From: Roseibium sp.
Lineage (GTDB): Bacteria > Pseudomonadota > Alphaproteobacteria > Rhizobiales > Stappiaceae
Assembly: GCA_017643925.1 (NCBI GenBank)
Contig: JAEPML010000007.1
Location: 1 to 64,000, forward strand
DNA: 64,000 nt
Direction of reading: 5' to 3'
Each line of letters starts with the position of its first letter. The first letter of the stretch is position 1. Below the pieces are notes generated by a model. The model saw nothing but the letters and a program-made list of their open reading frames with translations. It was not told the DNA's origin and ran no database searches. The translations under genes and the position numbers were made by a program. Of this stretch, positions 10,541 to 19,265 are shown piece by piece.

Positions 10541-11329
10541 TCAGGCTTGTTTTCCTTGGCCAGCAACGAAAACCCTGGTTTTCGTGCCATCAAGGCTCGC
10601 CAGGAAGGCCTTGGGAACTGGACGGTCTGTAAAGATCGCATCAACATCGCTCAGCTTGCCGCCACGGACATGGGCGCTTCGGCCGAACTTGCTGTGATCA
10701 AGCACCAGATAGGACTTGCGGGAGTTGGCCAGGATCGACTGACGGGCCGACACTTCATCTTCGTGGAAATCCAGAAGCGTGCCATCCTCGTCGACACCGG
10801 CAACACCGAAGACGCCGATATCGACCTTGTAGTTGGAGAAGAACGCCCGGGCGGAGGAGCCGAGAATATCACGGTCGCCATGTCGCAGCCGACCACCGGC
10901 TATCGTCACCTGGAACGACGGATTGATGGATGCGGTAAAGGCCACATTCAGGTTGTTCGTGAAGATCGCAAGCTTGTCATGTGCCACCAGGGCCTGCATC
11001 ACGATTTCAGGCGTTGTCCCAATGGAAAACGCAATCGACTGATTGTTCTCGATCACGTCGGCCACCTGTTTCGCGATCACCTGTTTGCCGGCCAGGTTGA
11101 GGATCTGGCGCGTTGAGTAATGAATATTTGACGCTGGTGCAGGTGGTTCGACACCGCCATGGGTTCTGCGCAGGATCCCGAGTTCGCACAAGCCGTTGAC
11201 ATCGCGGCGGATGGTCTGGGTGGTCACTTCGAAACGATCAGCAAGCTCTTCGACGGACGCGAAGCCCGCCTTTTGCACAAGGTCGGCAATTTCGGCCTGC
11301 CGCTTTGAAATATCTATTTGTCCAAGCAT
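10541..11329 (-). CDS. DeoR/GlpR-family transcriptional regulator
   Basis: A 262-residue DeoR-family repressor. The N-terminal winged helix-turn-helix carries the family signature (SVEELADRFEVTTQTIRRD, about residues 26-44, then LRRTHGGV). The C-terminal DeoRC sugar-phosphate sensor domain follows, with FSIGTTPEIV, AGGRLRHGD and LVLDHSKFGR. Such proteins usually sense a phosphorylated sugar or polyol. It starts at ATG 11329. It lies 264 bp upstream of kdgK on the same strand, and palindromes occur both before its own start (11440-11482) and before kdgK. Regulation of kdgK or the agl genes is inferred. Confidence 0.9.
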   Translation of the reverse strand: MLGQIDISKRQAEIADLVQKAGFASVEELADRFEVTTQTIRRDVNGLCELGILRRTHGGVEPPAPASNIHYSTRQILNLAGKQVIAKQVADVIENNQSIAFSIGTTPEIVMQALVAHDKLAIFTNNLNVAFTASINPSFQVTIAGGRLRHGDRDILGSSARAFFSNYKVDIGVFGVAGVDEDGTLLDFHEDEVSARQSILANSRKSYLVLDHSKFGRSAHVRGGKLSDVDAIFTDRPVPKAFLASLDGTKTRVFVAGQGKQA

Positions 11330-11439
11330 GTGTTACTGACCCGACATCAACTGCTACCCAGGCAGCGGCCAAAGGCGCACCGCTTTGCGGAACTTCGCAC
11401 CAACCTGAAAAAGCTCAACTTCGAAGCCCCATAGAACAT

Positions 11440-11482
11440 GTTCATATGAACCTTATTCGACGCTCATATGAAAATGATATGA
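11440..11482. promoter_or_regulatory. Palindromic and repeated TCATATGA sites upstream of deoR
   Basis: GTTCATATGAAC (11440-11451) is a perfect 12-bp palindrome. TCATATGA recurs at 11464-11471 and a variant TGATATGA at 11475-11482. They are about 110-150 bp upstream of the DeoR-family start codon on its own strand, so they are candidate autoregulatory operators. Confidence 0.5.
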
Positions 11483-11683
11483 CAGTTTTTCGAATATGGA
11501 AGCGCCTTTTGGGGGAAAACATGACGCAGTGCAACAGCAGGCACGCGGGACTCCGTTCGCACTCACGTTGCAGATAGTGTTTCACCTGCAAGGCATCCGA
11601 CGCGTTTGTTGCAGCAAGTGGTTGAAGTTGGACAGTTCTTCGGAATACGCGCAAGGGAATGCGGAAAGTCGGTCATGCCGGCA

Positions 11684-11718
11684 AAAAATTGACCGGCCAT
11701 ATGAGCCGATCAATTTTT
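11684..11718. terminator. Terminator downstream of aglK
   Basis: AAAAATTGACCGG (11684-11696) pairs with CCGATCAATTTTT (11706-11718), 12 of 13 positions, around a 9-nt loop. On the minus strand the stem ends in a run of six T, so it should terminate the aglEFGK transcript 27 bp after the aglK stop. The flanking A and T runs make it potentially bidirectional. Confidence 0.75.
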
Positions 11719-11744
11719 CATACCGCAATGCGATGTCTGTTCTT

Positions 11745-12836
11745 CTACCGGTAGAGGAACGACTTGCCGTCACCGTCGAAAAGGTGAAGTTTTTCAGCTG
11801 CAGCCGTGAGACGGATGGTCGTGCCCTTGGCGATCTTGTGGATGCCCGGCAGTTTGGCGATCAACCCGTCTTCCCCTTCCCGCGCCTTGAAGTAAAGCAC
11901 GGTCGTTTCGCCGAGCGCCTCGACGATTTCCACCTCGGCAGAGACCAGGTAGTCGTCGCTTTCTGTCACTGTCAGGTCTTCCGGACGAACACCGAGCTTG
12001 ACCGTCTTGCCCTTGTCTGCATCCAGTGAAGCGATAGGCGCATCCGCGTGGCCGCCGTCGCTCATCCGCACGGACGTCGTGTCACCTGTTCCCGTCACTT
12101 CGGCGTTGATCAGGTTCATGGCCGGTGACCCGATGAACTGGGCAACAAAGGTGTTGGCCGGTCGTTCGTAGAGTTCCAGAGGCGCGCCGAACTGCTCGAT
12201 ATTGCCTCCATGCAGCACCACGATACGGCTGGCAAGCGTCATCGCCTCCACCTGATCGTGGGTGACGTAGATCATCGTGCTTTCCGGCATGCTTTCCTTC
12301 AGCTGGGCGATCTCGATCCTGGTGGCAACCCTGAGGGCCGCATCCAGGTTGGAGAGCGGCTCATCGAACAGGAACACTTTCGGATCCCGCACGATCGCCC
12401 GCCCGATGGCAACACGCTGACGCTGACCGCCCGACAAGGCCTTCGGCAATCGATCGAGCAAATGCGTCAGCTGCAACGTATCGGCCGCCGCACGTACTGC
12501 CTTGTCGATCTCATCGCTCGACTTGTGCGCCAGCTTCAGTGCGAAAGCCATGTTGTCATAGACCGTCATGTGCGGATAAAGCGCATAGGACTGGAACACC
12601 ATGGCGATGCCACGCTGTGCGGGCGGAACATCGTTGACGATCTCGTCATCGATTTCCAGCGTGCCACCGGTGATATGCTCAAGCCCGGCAATCATGCGAA
12701 GAAGCGTTGACTTGCCACAGCCTGACGGGCCGACAAACACAATCAGTTCGCCTTGCTGGATTTCAAGATCGATGTTCCGGAGAACTTCGACAGTGCCATA
12801 AGACTTGCTGACATCTTTCAGGGACAAAGAGGTCAT
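11745..12836 (-). CDS. aglK: Alpha-glucoside-type ABC transporter ATP-binding protein (AglK/MsmX-like)
   Basis: A CUT1-family ATPase of 363 residues. Walker A is GPSGCGKST (about residues 36-44), the Q-loop region reads VFQSYALYPHMTVYDN, the signature is LSGGQRQRVA and Walker B is VFLFDEPLSNLD. The C-terminal TOBE/OB-fold region (LGVRPEDLTV) can bind regulators in this group. ATG 12836 was preferred because GGGAG lies 8 bases upstream; an earlier TTG (12851) is possible. It is the last gene of an aglE-F-G-K set transcribed leftwards and closely follows aglG. Confidence 0.9.
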   Translation of the reverse strand: MTSLSLKDVSKSYGTVEVLRNIDLEIQQGELIVFVGPSGCGKSTLLRMIAGLEHITGGTLEIDDEIVNDVPPAQRGIAMVFQSYALYPHMTVYDNMAFALKLAHKSSDEIDKAVRAAADTLQLTHLLDRLPKALSGGQRQRVAIGRAIVRDPKVFLFDEPLSNLDAALRVATRIEIAQLKESMPESTMIYVTHDQVEAMTLASRIVVLHGGNIEQFGAPLELYERPANTFVAQFIGSPAMNLINAEVTGTGDTTSVRMSDGGHADAPIASLDADKGKTVKLGVRPEDLTVTESDDYLVSAEVEIVEALGETTVLYFKAREGEDGLIAKLPGIHKIAKGTTIRLTAAAEKLHLFDGDGKSFLYR

Positions 12837-12869
12837 GCCGGCTGCTCCCAATTCTTGACTGTTTTCATG

Positions 12870-14018
12870 TTATTTCACCGACCCTGCGAGCAGGCCGCGC
12901 ACGAGATACCGTTGCATGGCGAAGAACACCGCAAGCGGCACCGCGATCGAGACAAAGGCGGCCGTGGCCAGGATTTCCCAGTTACCGCCCCGCGTTCCAA
13001 GCAATTCGACGATCTGGTTGGTCATCACCGTTGTCGATCCTGTTGAATCGATCAGGAACACCTTGGCGACCAGCAGGTCATTCCAGGTCCACAGGAACTG
13101 GAAGATGGCAAAGGAGGCCAGCGCCGGGAAACTCAACGGCACGATGATCCGGGTGAAGATCTGGAAATCCGTTGCACCATCGACCTTGGCGTTTTCAATG
13201 ATGTCCCGCGGCAGGCCGACCATGTAATTGCGAAGCAGATACACCGCGAGCGGCATGCCGAAGGCCGTATGCGCCAGCCAGACGCCGACATACCCCTTTC
13301 CGATACCGATATCGAGATGCAGCTTCAAAAGCGGAATAAGCGCAAGCTGCAGCGGAACGACCAGGAAGCCGACCACGGCCGCGATCAGAAGGGCGCGTCC
13401 GGGGAACTCCATCCAGGCCAGTGCATAGGCCGCGAAGGCCGCAACCACGATCGGAATGATCGTCGCCGGGATCGTGACGGTCAGCGTGTTGAAGAACGCC
13501 TTGGCCATGTTGTCCTGACCGGTGCCGGAAAACAGGATGGTCGCGTAGTTTCCAAGCGTGAATTCCGGAGGCACCGTCGCGGTTATGAAGATGCGCTGAC
13601 CGCGCCCGGACAGTTGCTTGTCGTTGCCACTCCAGGTGTAACTGCCATCCGGCTGCAGGGTAACGGTCTCACCGTCCTTCATTTCAGCCGTTTCACCCGG
13701 CTGGTAGGCGGAAACGTTCCGGGAGGACACGCCCCAGGACCGTATCTCGCGGGGTGCACCTTCAAAGATGTTGCCCGTGACCACGAAGCGGTCGCCATCT
13801 GCGACGCGATGATCATCCGGGTCCTTGGCGCGGTAGACTTCATTCTGCTCGGACGGAAGGAGCGACGCCCACCATCCAGAGCTCGAAATCTGGTCCGCCG
13901 TGCGGAAGGAGGAAACGAACAGCCCCACCGTGGGGAACAGCCACATGATCACCAGGAACGCGACCGACAGGTGCACTGCCCAGGTGAGAGCGGATTTTTT
14001 TCGGGCCATGCCAGCCAT
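12870..14018 (-). CDS. aglG: Alpha-glucoside-type ABC transporter permease (AglG)
   Basis: A CUT1 inner-membrane permease of 382 residues, longer than the usual ~280 because of an extra periplasmic loop (about residues 40-165) between the first helix and the core. AglG proteins of rhizobia have the same enlarged loop. The cytoplasmic EAA-like motif reads ENAKVDGATDFQIFTRIIVPL, contacting the ATPase. The start ATG 14018-14016 overlaps the aglF stop by one base (TGATG), so translation is coupled. Confidence 0.9.
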   Translation of the reverse strand: MAGMARKKSALTWAVHLSVAFLVIMWLFPTVGLFVSSFRTADQISSSGWWASLLPSEQNEVYRAKDPDDHRVADGDRFVVTGNIFEGAPREIRSWGVSSRNVSAYQPGETAEMKDGETVTLQPDGSYTWSGNDKQLSGRGQRIFITATVPPEFTLGNYATILFSGTGQDNMAKAFFNTLTVTIPATIIPIVVAAFAAYALAWMEFPGRALLIAAVVGFLVVPLQLALIPLLKLHLDIGIGKGYVGVWLAHTAFGMPLAVYLLRNYMVGLPRDIIENAKVDGATDFQIFTRIIVPLSFPALASFAIFQFLWTWNDLLVAKVFLIDSTGSTTVMTNQIVELLGTRGGNWEILATAAFVSIAVPLAVFFAMQRYLVRGLLAGSVK

Positions 14019-15256
14019 CAGCGCATCTCCTTCCGGGCGTTGTAGACGTTCCAGACCAGGATCGGCGTGACGAGCAACATGATGACGATCGCGCTCGCCG
14101 AGCCAACACCCCAGTCATTGGCACGGAACAGCTTGTCATACATGTAGTTCGCAAGAACCTGTGTTTCCCACTGACCATTGGTCATGGCAAACACGATGTC
14201 GAAAACCTTCAGAACCGTGAGCGTGATCGTCGTCCAGACCACCACGATGGTTCCCATGATTTGCGGAACCTTGATCTTGAAGAAGATCTGGAACGGGTTG
14301 GCGCCGTCGACGATGGCGGCTTCCACGGTCTCTTCGGGGATACCCCGAAGCGCTGCAGACAGGATGACCATGGCAAAACCGGTCTGGATCCAGATCAGAA
14401 CCACCATCAGGAAGAAATTGTTCCAGAGCGGAATCGTGAGCCAGGTCTGCGGTTCACCAAAGGGCAGTTCCTCGAACCAGATGCTCACCACCGAACTCAG
14501 CGACAGCCAGATCAGCCAGAGACCACCAACGGCGAGCAGCAGCCTCAACGGCAGCAGCCAAACCGACTTGTCGCTGCCCTTGGCGACGATGTCGCGCACG
14601 AAGATCCAGGCGACGTAGCCAACAATGGCCGCAAAGGCGAGCAACAGGACCGTCGGCAGCACTTGCAGCCAGAGAACCGACCCGAGCCCACCGTCGAACT
14701 TGAGCCAGATGGCATTCAGGACGCCGATCTGGTTCTGGTCGACAGGCCGCGTGTCATAGATGAGCTTGAAGATGACAGATGCACCGACAAAGGAGATCGC
14801 CATCGGCATGAAGATCAGGGATTTTGCGAGATTGCCCCAGCTGATACGGTCGGTCAGCTGGGCCACCAGCAGGCCGAAGGCCGTTGATGCGGCCGGCACG
14901 ACGATCAGCCAGAGCATGTTGTTGCGCACCGCTTCCCAGAATTTCGGCTCGGCCGTCATCTTGCGGTAGTTTTCCAGACCGACAAACGCGCCACCGAGGT
15001 CACGGTCGGTCAGGGACAGCCTCAACGTCTCGAAAACCGGATAGGCCAGATAGAGTGTCAGGGCAAAAAGCGCGGGAAACAGGAACAGCCAGGGGCGCAC
15101 CATGTTGGCCCGGTTGATGTTCTTGCCGGCATCCTCACCACGTGGCGGAAAGAAAAGCTTGTCCAGGATCACGTTGGACAAGAAGAAGTATCCCAGGCAC
15201 CCACCTACCCCGAGGATGATGGTTGCAAGACCCAGGACTGCCGGATTCTCCAGCAT
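14018..15256 (-). CDS. aglF: Alpha-glucoside-type ABC transporter permease (AglF)
   Basis: A CUT1 permease of 412 residues with about eight hydrophobic helices. The N-terminal ~50 residues hold an extra helix, followed by the usual RPWLFLFPAL start of the core. The EAA-like loop is ETVEAAIVDGANPFQIFFKIKVP. A GGGGAGGG ribosome binding site precedes ATG 15256. With AglG it forms the membrane channel. It is separated from aglE by 150 bp that contain a hairpin with a T-run. Confidence 0.9.
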   Translation of the reverse strand: MLENPAVLGLATIILGVGGCLGYFFLSNVILDKLFFPPRGEDAGKNINRANMVRPWLFLFPALFALTLYLAYPVFETLRLSLTDRDLGGAFVGLENYRKMTAEPKFWEAVRNNMLWLIVVPAASTAFGLLVAQLTDRISWGNLAKSLIFMPMAISFVGASVIFKLIYDTRPVDQNQIGVLNAIWLKFDGGLGSVLWLQVLPTVLLLAFAAIVGYVAWIFVRDIVAKGSDKSVWLLPLRLLLAVGGLWLIWLSLSSVVSIWFEELPFGEPQTWLTIPLWNNFFLMVVLIWIQTGFAMVILSAALRGIPEETVEAAIVDGANPFQIFFKIKVPQIMGTIVVVWTTITLTVLKVFDIVFAMTNGQWETQVLANYMYDKLFRANDWGVGSASAIVIMLLVTPILVWNVYNARKEMR

Positions 15257-15360
15257 GACCGCGCCCTCCCCTTGTTATGAATCGTTGGAAGCCCCGGAAA
15301 GCGTTCCGGTGACATCCGATCGCAGGGAACGAAATTGTCGAAGTGACGTTTTGTTCGTCC

Positions 15361-15397
15361 AAAAAAGAATGGCCGGTCTCGCGAACAAGACCGGCCA
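15361..15397 (-). terminator. Intercistronic hairpin between aglE and aglF
   Basis: TGGCCGGTCT (15370-15379) pairs perfectly with AGACCGGCCA (15388-15397) around an 8-nt loop. On the minus strand the stem is followed by TTCTTTTTT. It lies just after the aglE stop, so it probably ends part of the transcripts and lets the binding protein be made in excess over the permeases. Confidence 0.8.
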
Positions 15398-15406
15398 AGG
15401 GAGGAA

Positions 15407-16771
15407 TTACTTCAAAGCATCCCAGCTTTTCTGGATTTCTTCGGCGACCGCCTTGGCGTCCTTGCCACCGGTATAGTCAACCATGCCGGTCCAGAAGGTA
15501 CCGGCACCGACACCACCCGGCATCAGGTCGGACCCGTCGAAACGGAAGGTCGTGGCGTTGACAAGGATTTCACCCTGACCGCGCAGCGTGTCGTTCAGGT
15601 AGGCTTCCGGATTGACGCCCTTGTGCGGTGTCAGGAAGCCGGTCTGTGCCATCATTACTTCGTGGGCGATCGGCAGCTTGAAGAACTCCATCAGGGCTGT
15701 CGTTGCGTCGGACGGGTTGGTGATGGCCATCAGCGTGCCGCCACCCAGAACCGGGTTGCCGAGATCCTTGCCCGCATAGGCAGGCATGTAGAAGAAGTCG
15801 ACATCGGTGCCGAATTCAACACCGTCCGGGAAGAAGGCGGGGACAAAGGATGCCTGGCGGTGCATGTAGCACTGCGGCGGGGAAGAGAAGAGACCCTTCG
15901 GGCTGTCGCGGAAGTCGGTGGAGGCAACTGCACCAGCGCCCCCTGCGACCTTGGCGTCGTCACGGGCGAACCAGCCGAATTCCTCGATCGCAGCGATGAC
16001 GCGCGGATCGTCGAAGGAGATTTCGTTGGTCACCCACTGGTCATAGACGTCCGCCGGCTGGGTACGCAGCATCATGTCCTCGACCCAGTCGGTCGCCGGC
16101 CAGCCCGTTGCTGCGCCTGAGCCCAGACCGATGCACCACGGCACTTCACCATCGGCAACGATCTGCTCGGTCAGCGCCTTCAGTTCTTCCATGGTTGTCG
16201 GCACTTCGTAGCCGGCATCCTCGAAGTTTTCCGGGACGAACCACACCAGTGACTTGACGTTGACGTTGTAGAAGAAGCCGTAAAGCTGGTCCGCGCCGTC
16301 CTTGTCCTTGTAGGTGCCGAGATTGACCCAGCTGTCGCCCGCACCGTAATTGTCGGCAACCCAACCGCCCATGCTGGACGGAAGCGGCGTCAGAAGACCG
16401 CGCGCGGCCATGTCTGAGGCAAGACCCGGCTGCGGAAAGACCGCAATGTTCGGAGCCGCGCCGGCCTCGGCATCAATCACGATCTGCTGCTCGAAGGAGT
16501 CGGAACCGGTGTAGATGACTTCCGCACCCGTCGCGTCAGAAAAATATTCCAGAACATTTCTGAAATAGCCATCTTCCGGCTGCAGCCACGGACCTGCGAT
16601 GGTCACGGTCTGGCCTTTGAGATCCGGTGCGCTGCTCGCCCACTCGGTGTAGCTGTCCCAGTTGAACGCGCCTTCACCCGGTTTGAACTTCAGTTCGGCA
16701 GAAGCGCTTCCCACGCCGACTACAACGCTGAGGGCGACAGCTGCAGTGCAGGTCAACAAACGAGATTTCAT
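15407..16771 (-). CDS. aglE: Alpha-glucoside-type ABC transporter substrate-binding protein (AglE)
   Basis: A periplasmic binding protein of 454 residues. A Sec signal peptide is clear: basic MKSRLL, a hydrophobic AAVALSVVVGVGSA core and cleavage near ASA-E (about residue 25). The mature part has CUT1 solute-binding features, including GQTVTIAGPW, the PSDATTALMEFFKLP segment and a long C-terminal lobe. Length and gene order match AglE of rhizobia (sucrose, maltose, trehalose). ATG 16771 is preceded by GGGAGGAATGTC. It is first in the operon and divergent from a LacI regulator. Confidence 0.9.
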   Translation of the reverse strand: MKSRLLTCTAAVALSVVVGVGSASAELKFKPGEGAFNWDSYTEWASSAPDLKGQTVTIAGPWLQPEDGYFRNVLEYFSDATGAEVIYTGSDSFEQQIVIDAEAGAAPNIAVFPQPGLASDMAARGLLTPLPSSMGGWVADNYGAGDSWVNLGTYKDKDGADQLYGFFYNVNVKSLVWFVPENFEDAGYEVPTTMEELKALTEQIVADGEVPWCIGLGSGAATGWPATDWVEDMMLRTQPADVYDQWVTNEISFDDPRVIAAIEEFGWFARDDAKVAGGAGAVASTDFRDSPKGLFSSPPQCYMHRQASFVPAFFPDGVEFGTDVDFFYMPAYAGKDLGNPVLGGGTLMAITNPSDATTALMEFFKLPIAHEVMMAQTGFLTPHKGVNPEAYLNDTLRGQGEILVNATTFRFDGSDLMPGGVGAGTFWTGMVDYTGGKDAKAVAEEIQKSWDALK

Positions 16772-17021
16772 GACATTCCTCCCAGATTGTCCCTATCTTT
16801 GGACATTCAATTTAAAGTGGCACACTCCGGTGCCCGGCATCAACTCCCTCCAGCTCCGTACTACGGATAACATGAGAAGAACCGGACATCCAAACCGCTT
16901 TGGATTTCGATCTAAACATGTCGCCACAATTCGCACTTGTCAAGCGAACAACTGACGAATTAATGTTGCATTTCAATAACAGTCCGCTGGGAGGGTCGCT
17001 TTCAAAGCGTTTTGGACGGAA
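16772..17021. promoter_or_regulatory. Divergent aglE/aglR promoter region with LacI-type operators
   Basis: The first site at 16888-16905 is an 18-bp palindrome (ATCCAAACC/GCTTTGGAT) with 8 of 9 pairs and the central CG typical of LacI-family operators. The second at 17003-17014, CAAAGCGTTTTG, has 5 of 6 pairs and overlaps a perfect 13-bp palindrome CGCTTTCAAAGCG (16997-17009). It lies only 8 bp before the aglR start, fitting autorepression. The first site is 117 bp upstream of the aglE start. Confidence 0.7.
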
Positions 17022-18059
17022 ATGAGCAAGGGTGTAAATCTCAAGGAATTATCGAAAAAACTGAATCTGTCGCAGACAACGGTCAGTCGTGCCCTGAATG
17101 GCTACCCCGAGGTCAGCGCCGACACCCGCAAACGCGTTGCCGAGATGGCGGAGGCCCTTGGCTATGCTCCCAACAGCCAGGCTCGCCGCCTGGCCACGGG
17201 GCGGTCCATGGCCATAGGCCACGTCATTCCCAGATCCATCCATGAAATGATGAACCCGATCTTTCTCGAGTTTATCGCCGGAGCCGGTGAAACCTACTCG
17301 AAACACGGCTACGACATGATCATTTCCGTCGTGGAAGACGATCACGAGGAAGACGCCTACCGCCAGATAGCTTCCAGGAAAAAGGCTGACGGCGTCATCG
17401 TGCATGGCCCGGCCAGCGACGAGCATCGCCACGAACTCCTGAAGGAGCTCAACCTTCCCTTTGTCGTCCACGGACGCATTCCCGGAGCTGAAGAGGAAAC
17501 CAGCTGGATCGACATGAACAACCGGCGGGCGTTCGAACGGGCAACCAACCTGCTGCTGGATCTTGGGCACACACGCATCGCTCTGCTCAACGGACTGGAG
17601 CAGATGGACTTTGCCAAAAGGCGCAGACGGGGTTTCGAAAGCGCGCTCGAGGCACGGGGGCACGTGGCCGATCCCGACCTGATGCGCAGTTCAGACATGA
17701 CGGAGCCTTTTGGCTGTGAAAACGCGATGGAAATGCTGAAGAGCGACAATCCTCCGACCGCCTTCCTTGTCTCTTCCATGATCACGGCAATCGGTGTCGC
17801 GCGCGCAGTCGGTCAATGCGGCTTGCAGACCGGCAAGGATGTTTCGATCATCACCCATGACGACGCCCTGTCCTTCCTGCCGAACAGTGGCGAAATCCCG
17901 ATTTTCACCTGTACGCGGTCATCCGTTCGGTTCGCGGGTCAGAAAGCAGCGGAATTGTTGCTGAACATGATCGCCAATCCTGGCGGCAAGCCGACTTCAC
18001 TGCACCTTGATGCAGAGCTGATTGTAGGTCAGTCGACCGGTCCGGCCCCCTCGCGCTGA
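17022..18059 (+). CDS. aglR: LacI-family transcriptional regulator of the agl genes
   Basis: A 345-residue LacI/GalR protein. The N-terminal helix-turn-helix and hinge helix are standard (VNLKELSKKLNLSQTTVSRALNG, about residues 5-27; YAPNSQARRLATG hinge). The rest is a periplasmic-binding-protein-like sensor domain that should bind a sugar. It is divergent from aglE with two LacI-type operators between them, and AglR has this position in rhizobia. It therefore probably represses aglEFGK and itself in the absence of substrate. The specific inducer cannot be read from sequence. Confidence 0.88.
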   Translation: MSKGVNLKELSKKLNLSQTTVSRALNGYPEVSADTRKRVAEMAEALGYAPNSQARRLATGRSMAIGHVIPRSIHEMMNPIFLEFIAGAGETYSKHGYDMIISVVEDDHEEDAYRQIASRKKADGVIVHGPASDEHRHELLKELNLPFVVHGRIPGAEEETSWIDMNNRRAFERATNLLLDLGHTRIALLNGLEQMDFAKRRRRGFESALEARGHVADPDLMRSSDMTEPFGCENAMEMLKSDNPPTAFLVSSMITAIGVARAVGQCGLQTGKDVSIITHDDALSFLPNSGEIPIFTCTRSSVRFAGQKAAELLLNMIANPGGKPTSLHLDAELIVGQSTGPAPSR

Positions 18060-18079
18060 GGGACCCGTAACCCGCCGAT

Positions 18080-18751
18080 TTACACCTGGCTGAGCCCGCA
18101 GCTCTGCAGGAGATGCTTCATGGTCTCCAGCCCGCGCAACCGATGCCGTCGCGCCACTTCACCGGCCTCCTCCCGCTCACCTGCCAGAATTGCCTTCAGC
18201 AACTGGCGGTGATCGTCAGCACTGGCGGCCGGTGCATTGTTCATGAGCAACAGAACCTTGTTGGATCGATAGACCTGATCCAGCAGGCAAGCGATTTCTT
18301 CACCGAGACGGACATTGCCACCGCATTCGGCGAGCAAACGATGAAACCGATCGTCGTATTTGGCCCAGCTCTGGATGTCCTTTTGCAACAGGGCATCGTC
18401 GGCCCGGTCCAGAACTATGTGCATTTCAAGCACTATCTCTTCGTTCGCCCCGAGCCTCGCTGCGGTTTCGGCCGCCAAGCCTTCCAGAACTGCAAGCATC
18501 TGGAAGACTTCGCAAAGATCTTTCTGAGATACCGGCAGGACGCGCGCGCCGTGACGCGGAATGAGTCCAACCAGGCCATCCGCCTCCAACCGGATCAACG
18601 CTTCGCGCACCGGCGTCCGGCTCATGCCGAGCCTTGCCGCAATGTCAGGTTCAGGCGCCTGAAACCCTGGTGGTAAATCGCCATTCAAGATATCCGCTTT
18701 CAGCCGCTCATAGGCGTTGTCTACGCGCGTTGTCTTGGCTTTCGATGGCAT
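18080..18751 (-). CDS. GntR-family (FadR subfamily) transcriptional regulator
   Basis: A 223-residue regulator if it starts at ATG 18751; the frame is open for 42 more codons, but those look noncoding. The winged helix-turn-helix has PDIAARLGMSRTPVREALIRLEADGL. The C-terminal all-helical FCD domain has the Asp and His residues that often bind a metal (DDRFHRLLAECGGN, HRQLLKAI, RRHRLRGLE). Target unknown; there is no obvious metabolic neighbour on its strand. A palindrome 110 bp upstream (18861-18878) may be its own operator. Confidence 0.85.
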   Translation of the reverse strand: MPSKAKTTRVDNAYERLKADILNGDLPPGFQAPEPDIAARLGMSRTPVREALIRLEADGLVGLIPRHGARVLPVSQKDLCEVFQMLAVLEGLAAETAARLGANEEIVLEMHIVLDRADDALLQKDIQSWAKYDDRFHRLLAECGGNVRLGEEIACLLDQVYRSNKVLLLMNNAPAASADDHRQLLKAILAGEREEAGEVARRHRLRGLETMKHLLQSCGLSQV

Positions 18752-19265
18752 TACGGCGAGTACCCGGTTCCTGGTTTGTGTTGGCGACAAAGTCTCTTCA
18801 GCCCCGGAACAGGTCCGCCTGCGGCGAGGCCTCACTGTTCTGAACCTAAATAAATTCAGCATTGATAATTTTATCAATACAATTTTATCTAATTACGACG
18901 GCGAGAAATCAGTGTCAGACAACCATTTGAAATCAATACAGATTTCAAGGACGCCCAGGAAAATGAATGTATAAATCATCGCATTTGTTGTGATCATAGC
19001 GACAATCTTGTCCTAGATATGACCTTGAAGCTTTCCGGAAAACGGCGTCGGGAATGCTTCAAACCCAGGCAGCAAGTCCCTCCATGGTTCCTCTGCCGCA
19101 CCGCCGAAAGAGCCAAGCTGCTCGGCAAAAACATCAAGGGCTGCCACAGTCAGAAGCAGCCAGAGCTGACAGACGCCAATAAATGCAGGAATTCCAAGAC
19201 TTAGCTTACCTTTGGTTAACCATAAATCCCTTACGTTGACGGCAGACAACAACAGTGGCGCCGCA
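18752..19265. other. 514-bp AT-rich divergent region between gntR and the TolC-like gene
   Basis: No gene seen. Besides the 18861-18878 palindrome there is an 8-bp inverted repeat TTGAAATC/GATTTCAA at 18927-18948 with a 6-nt spacer. Base composition is clearly lower in GC than the flanking genes. It should hold promoters for both genes; I cannot place -35/-10 boxes with confidence. Confidence 0.5.
18861..18878. promoter_or_regulatory. 18-bp palindrome upstream of the GntR gene
   Basis: ATTGATAAT/TTTATCAAT matches at 8 of 9 pairs. It sits 110 bp upstream of the assigned GntR start in an AT-rich stretch. GntR/FadR proteins bind short palindromes of this sort, so it is a candidate autoregulatory site. 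Confidence 0.5.

Larger units (their letters stand above)
11330..11744. other. 415-bp gap: deoR promoter side and agl operon terminator
   Basis: No gene is seen. The part near deoR holds repeated TCATATGA-like sites (11440-11482). The part near aglK holds an A/T-flanked hairpin terminator (11684-11718). The stretch 11490-11680 shows nothing that I can assign. Confidence 0.5.
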
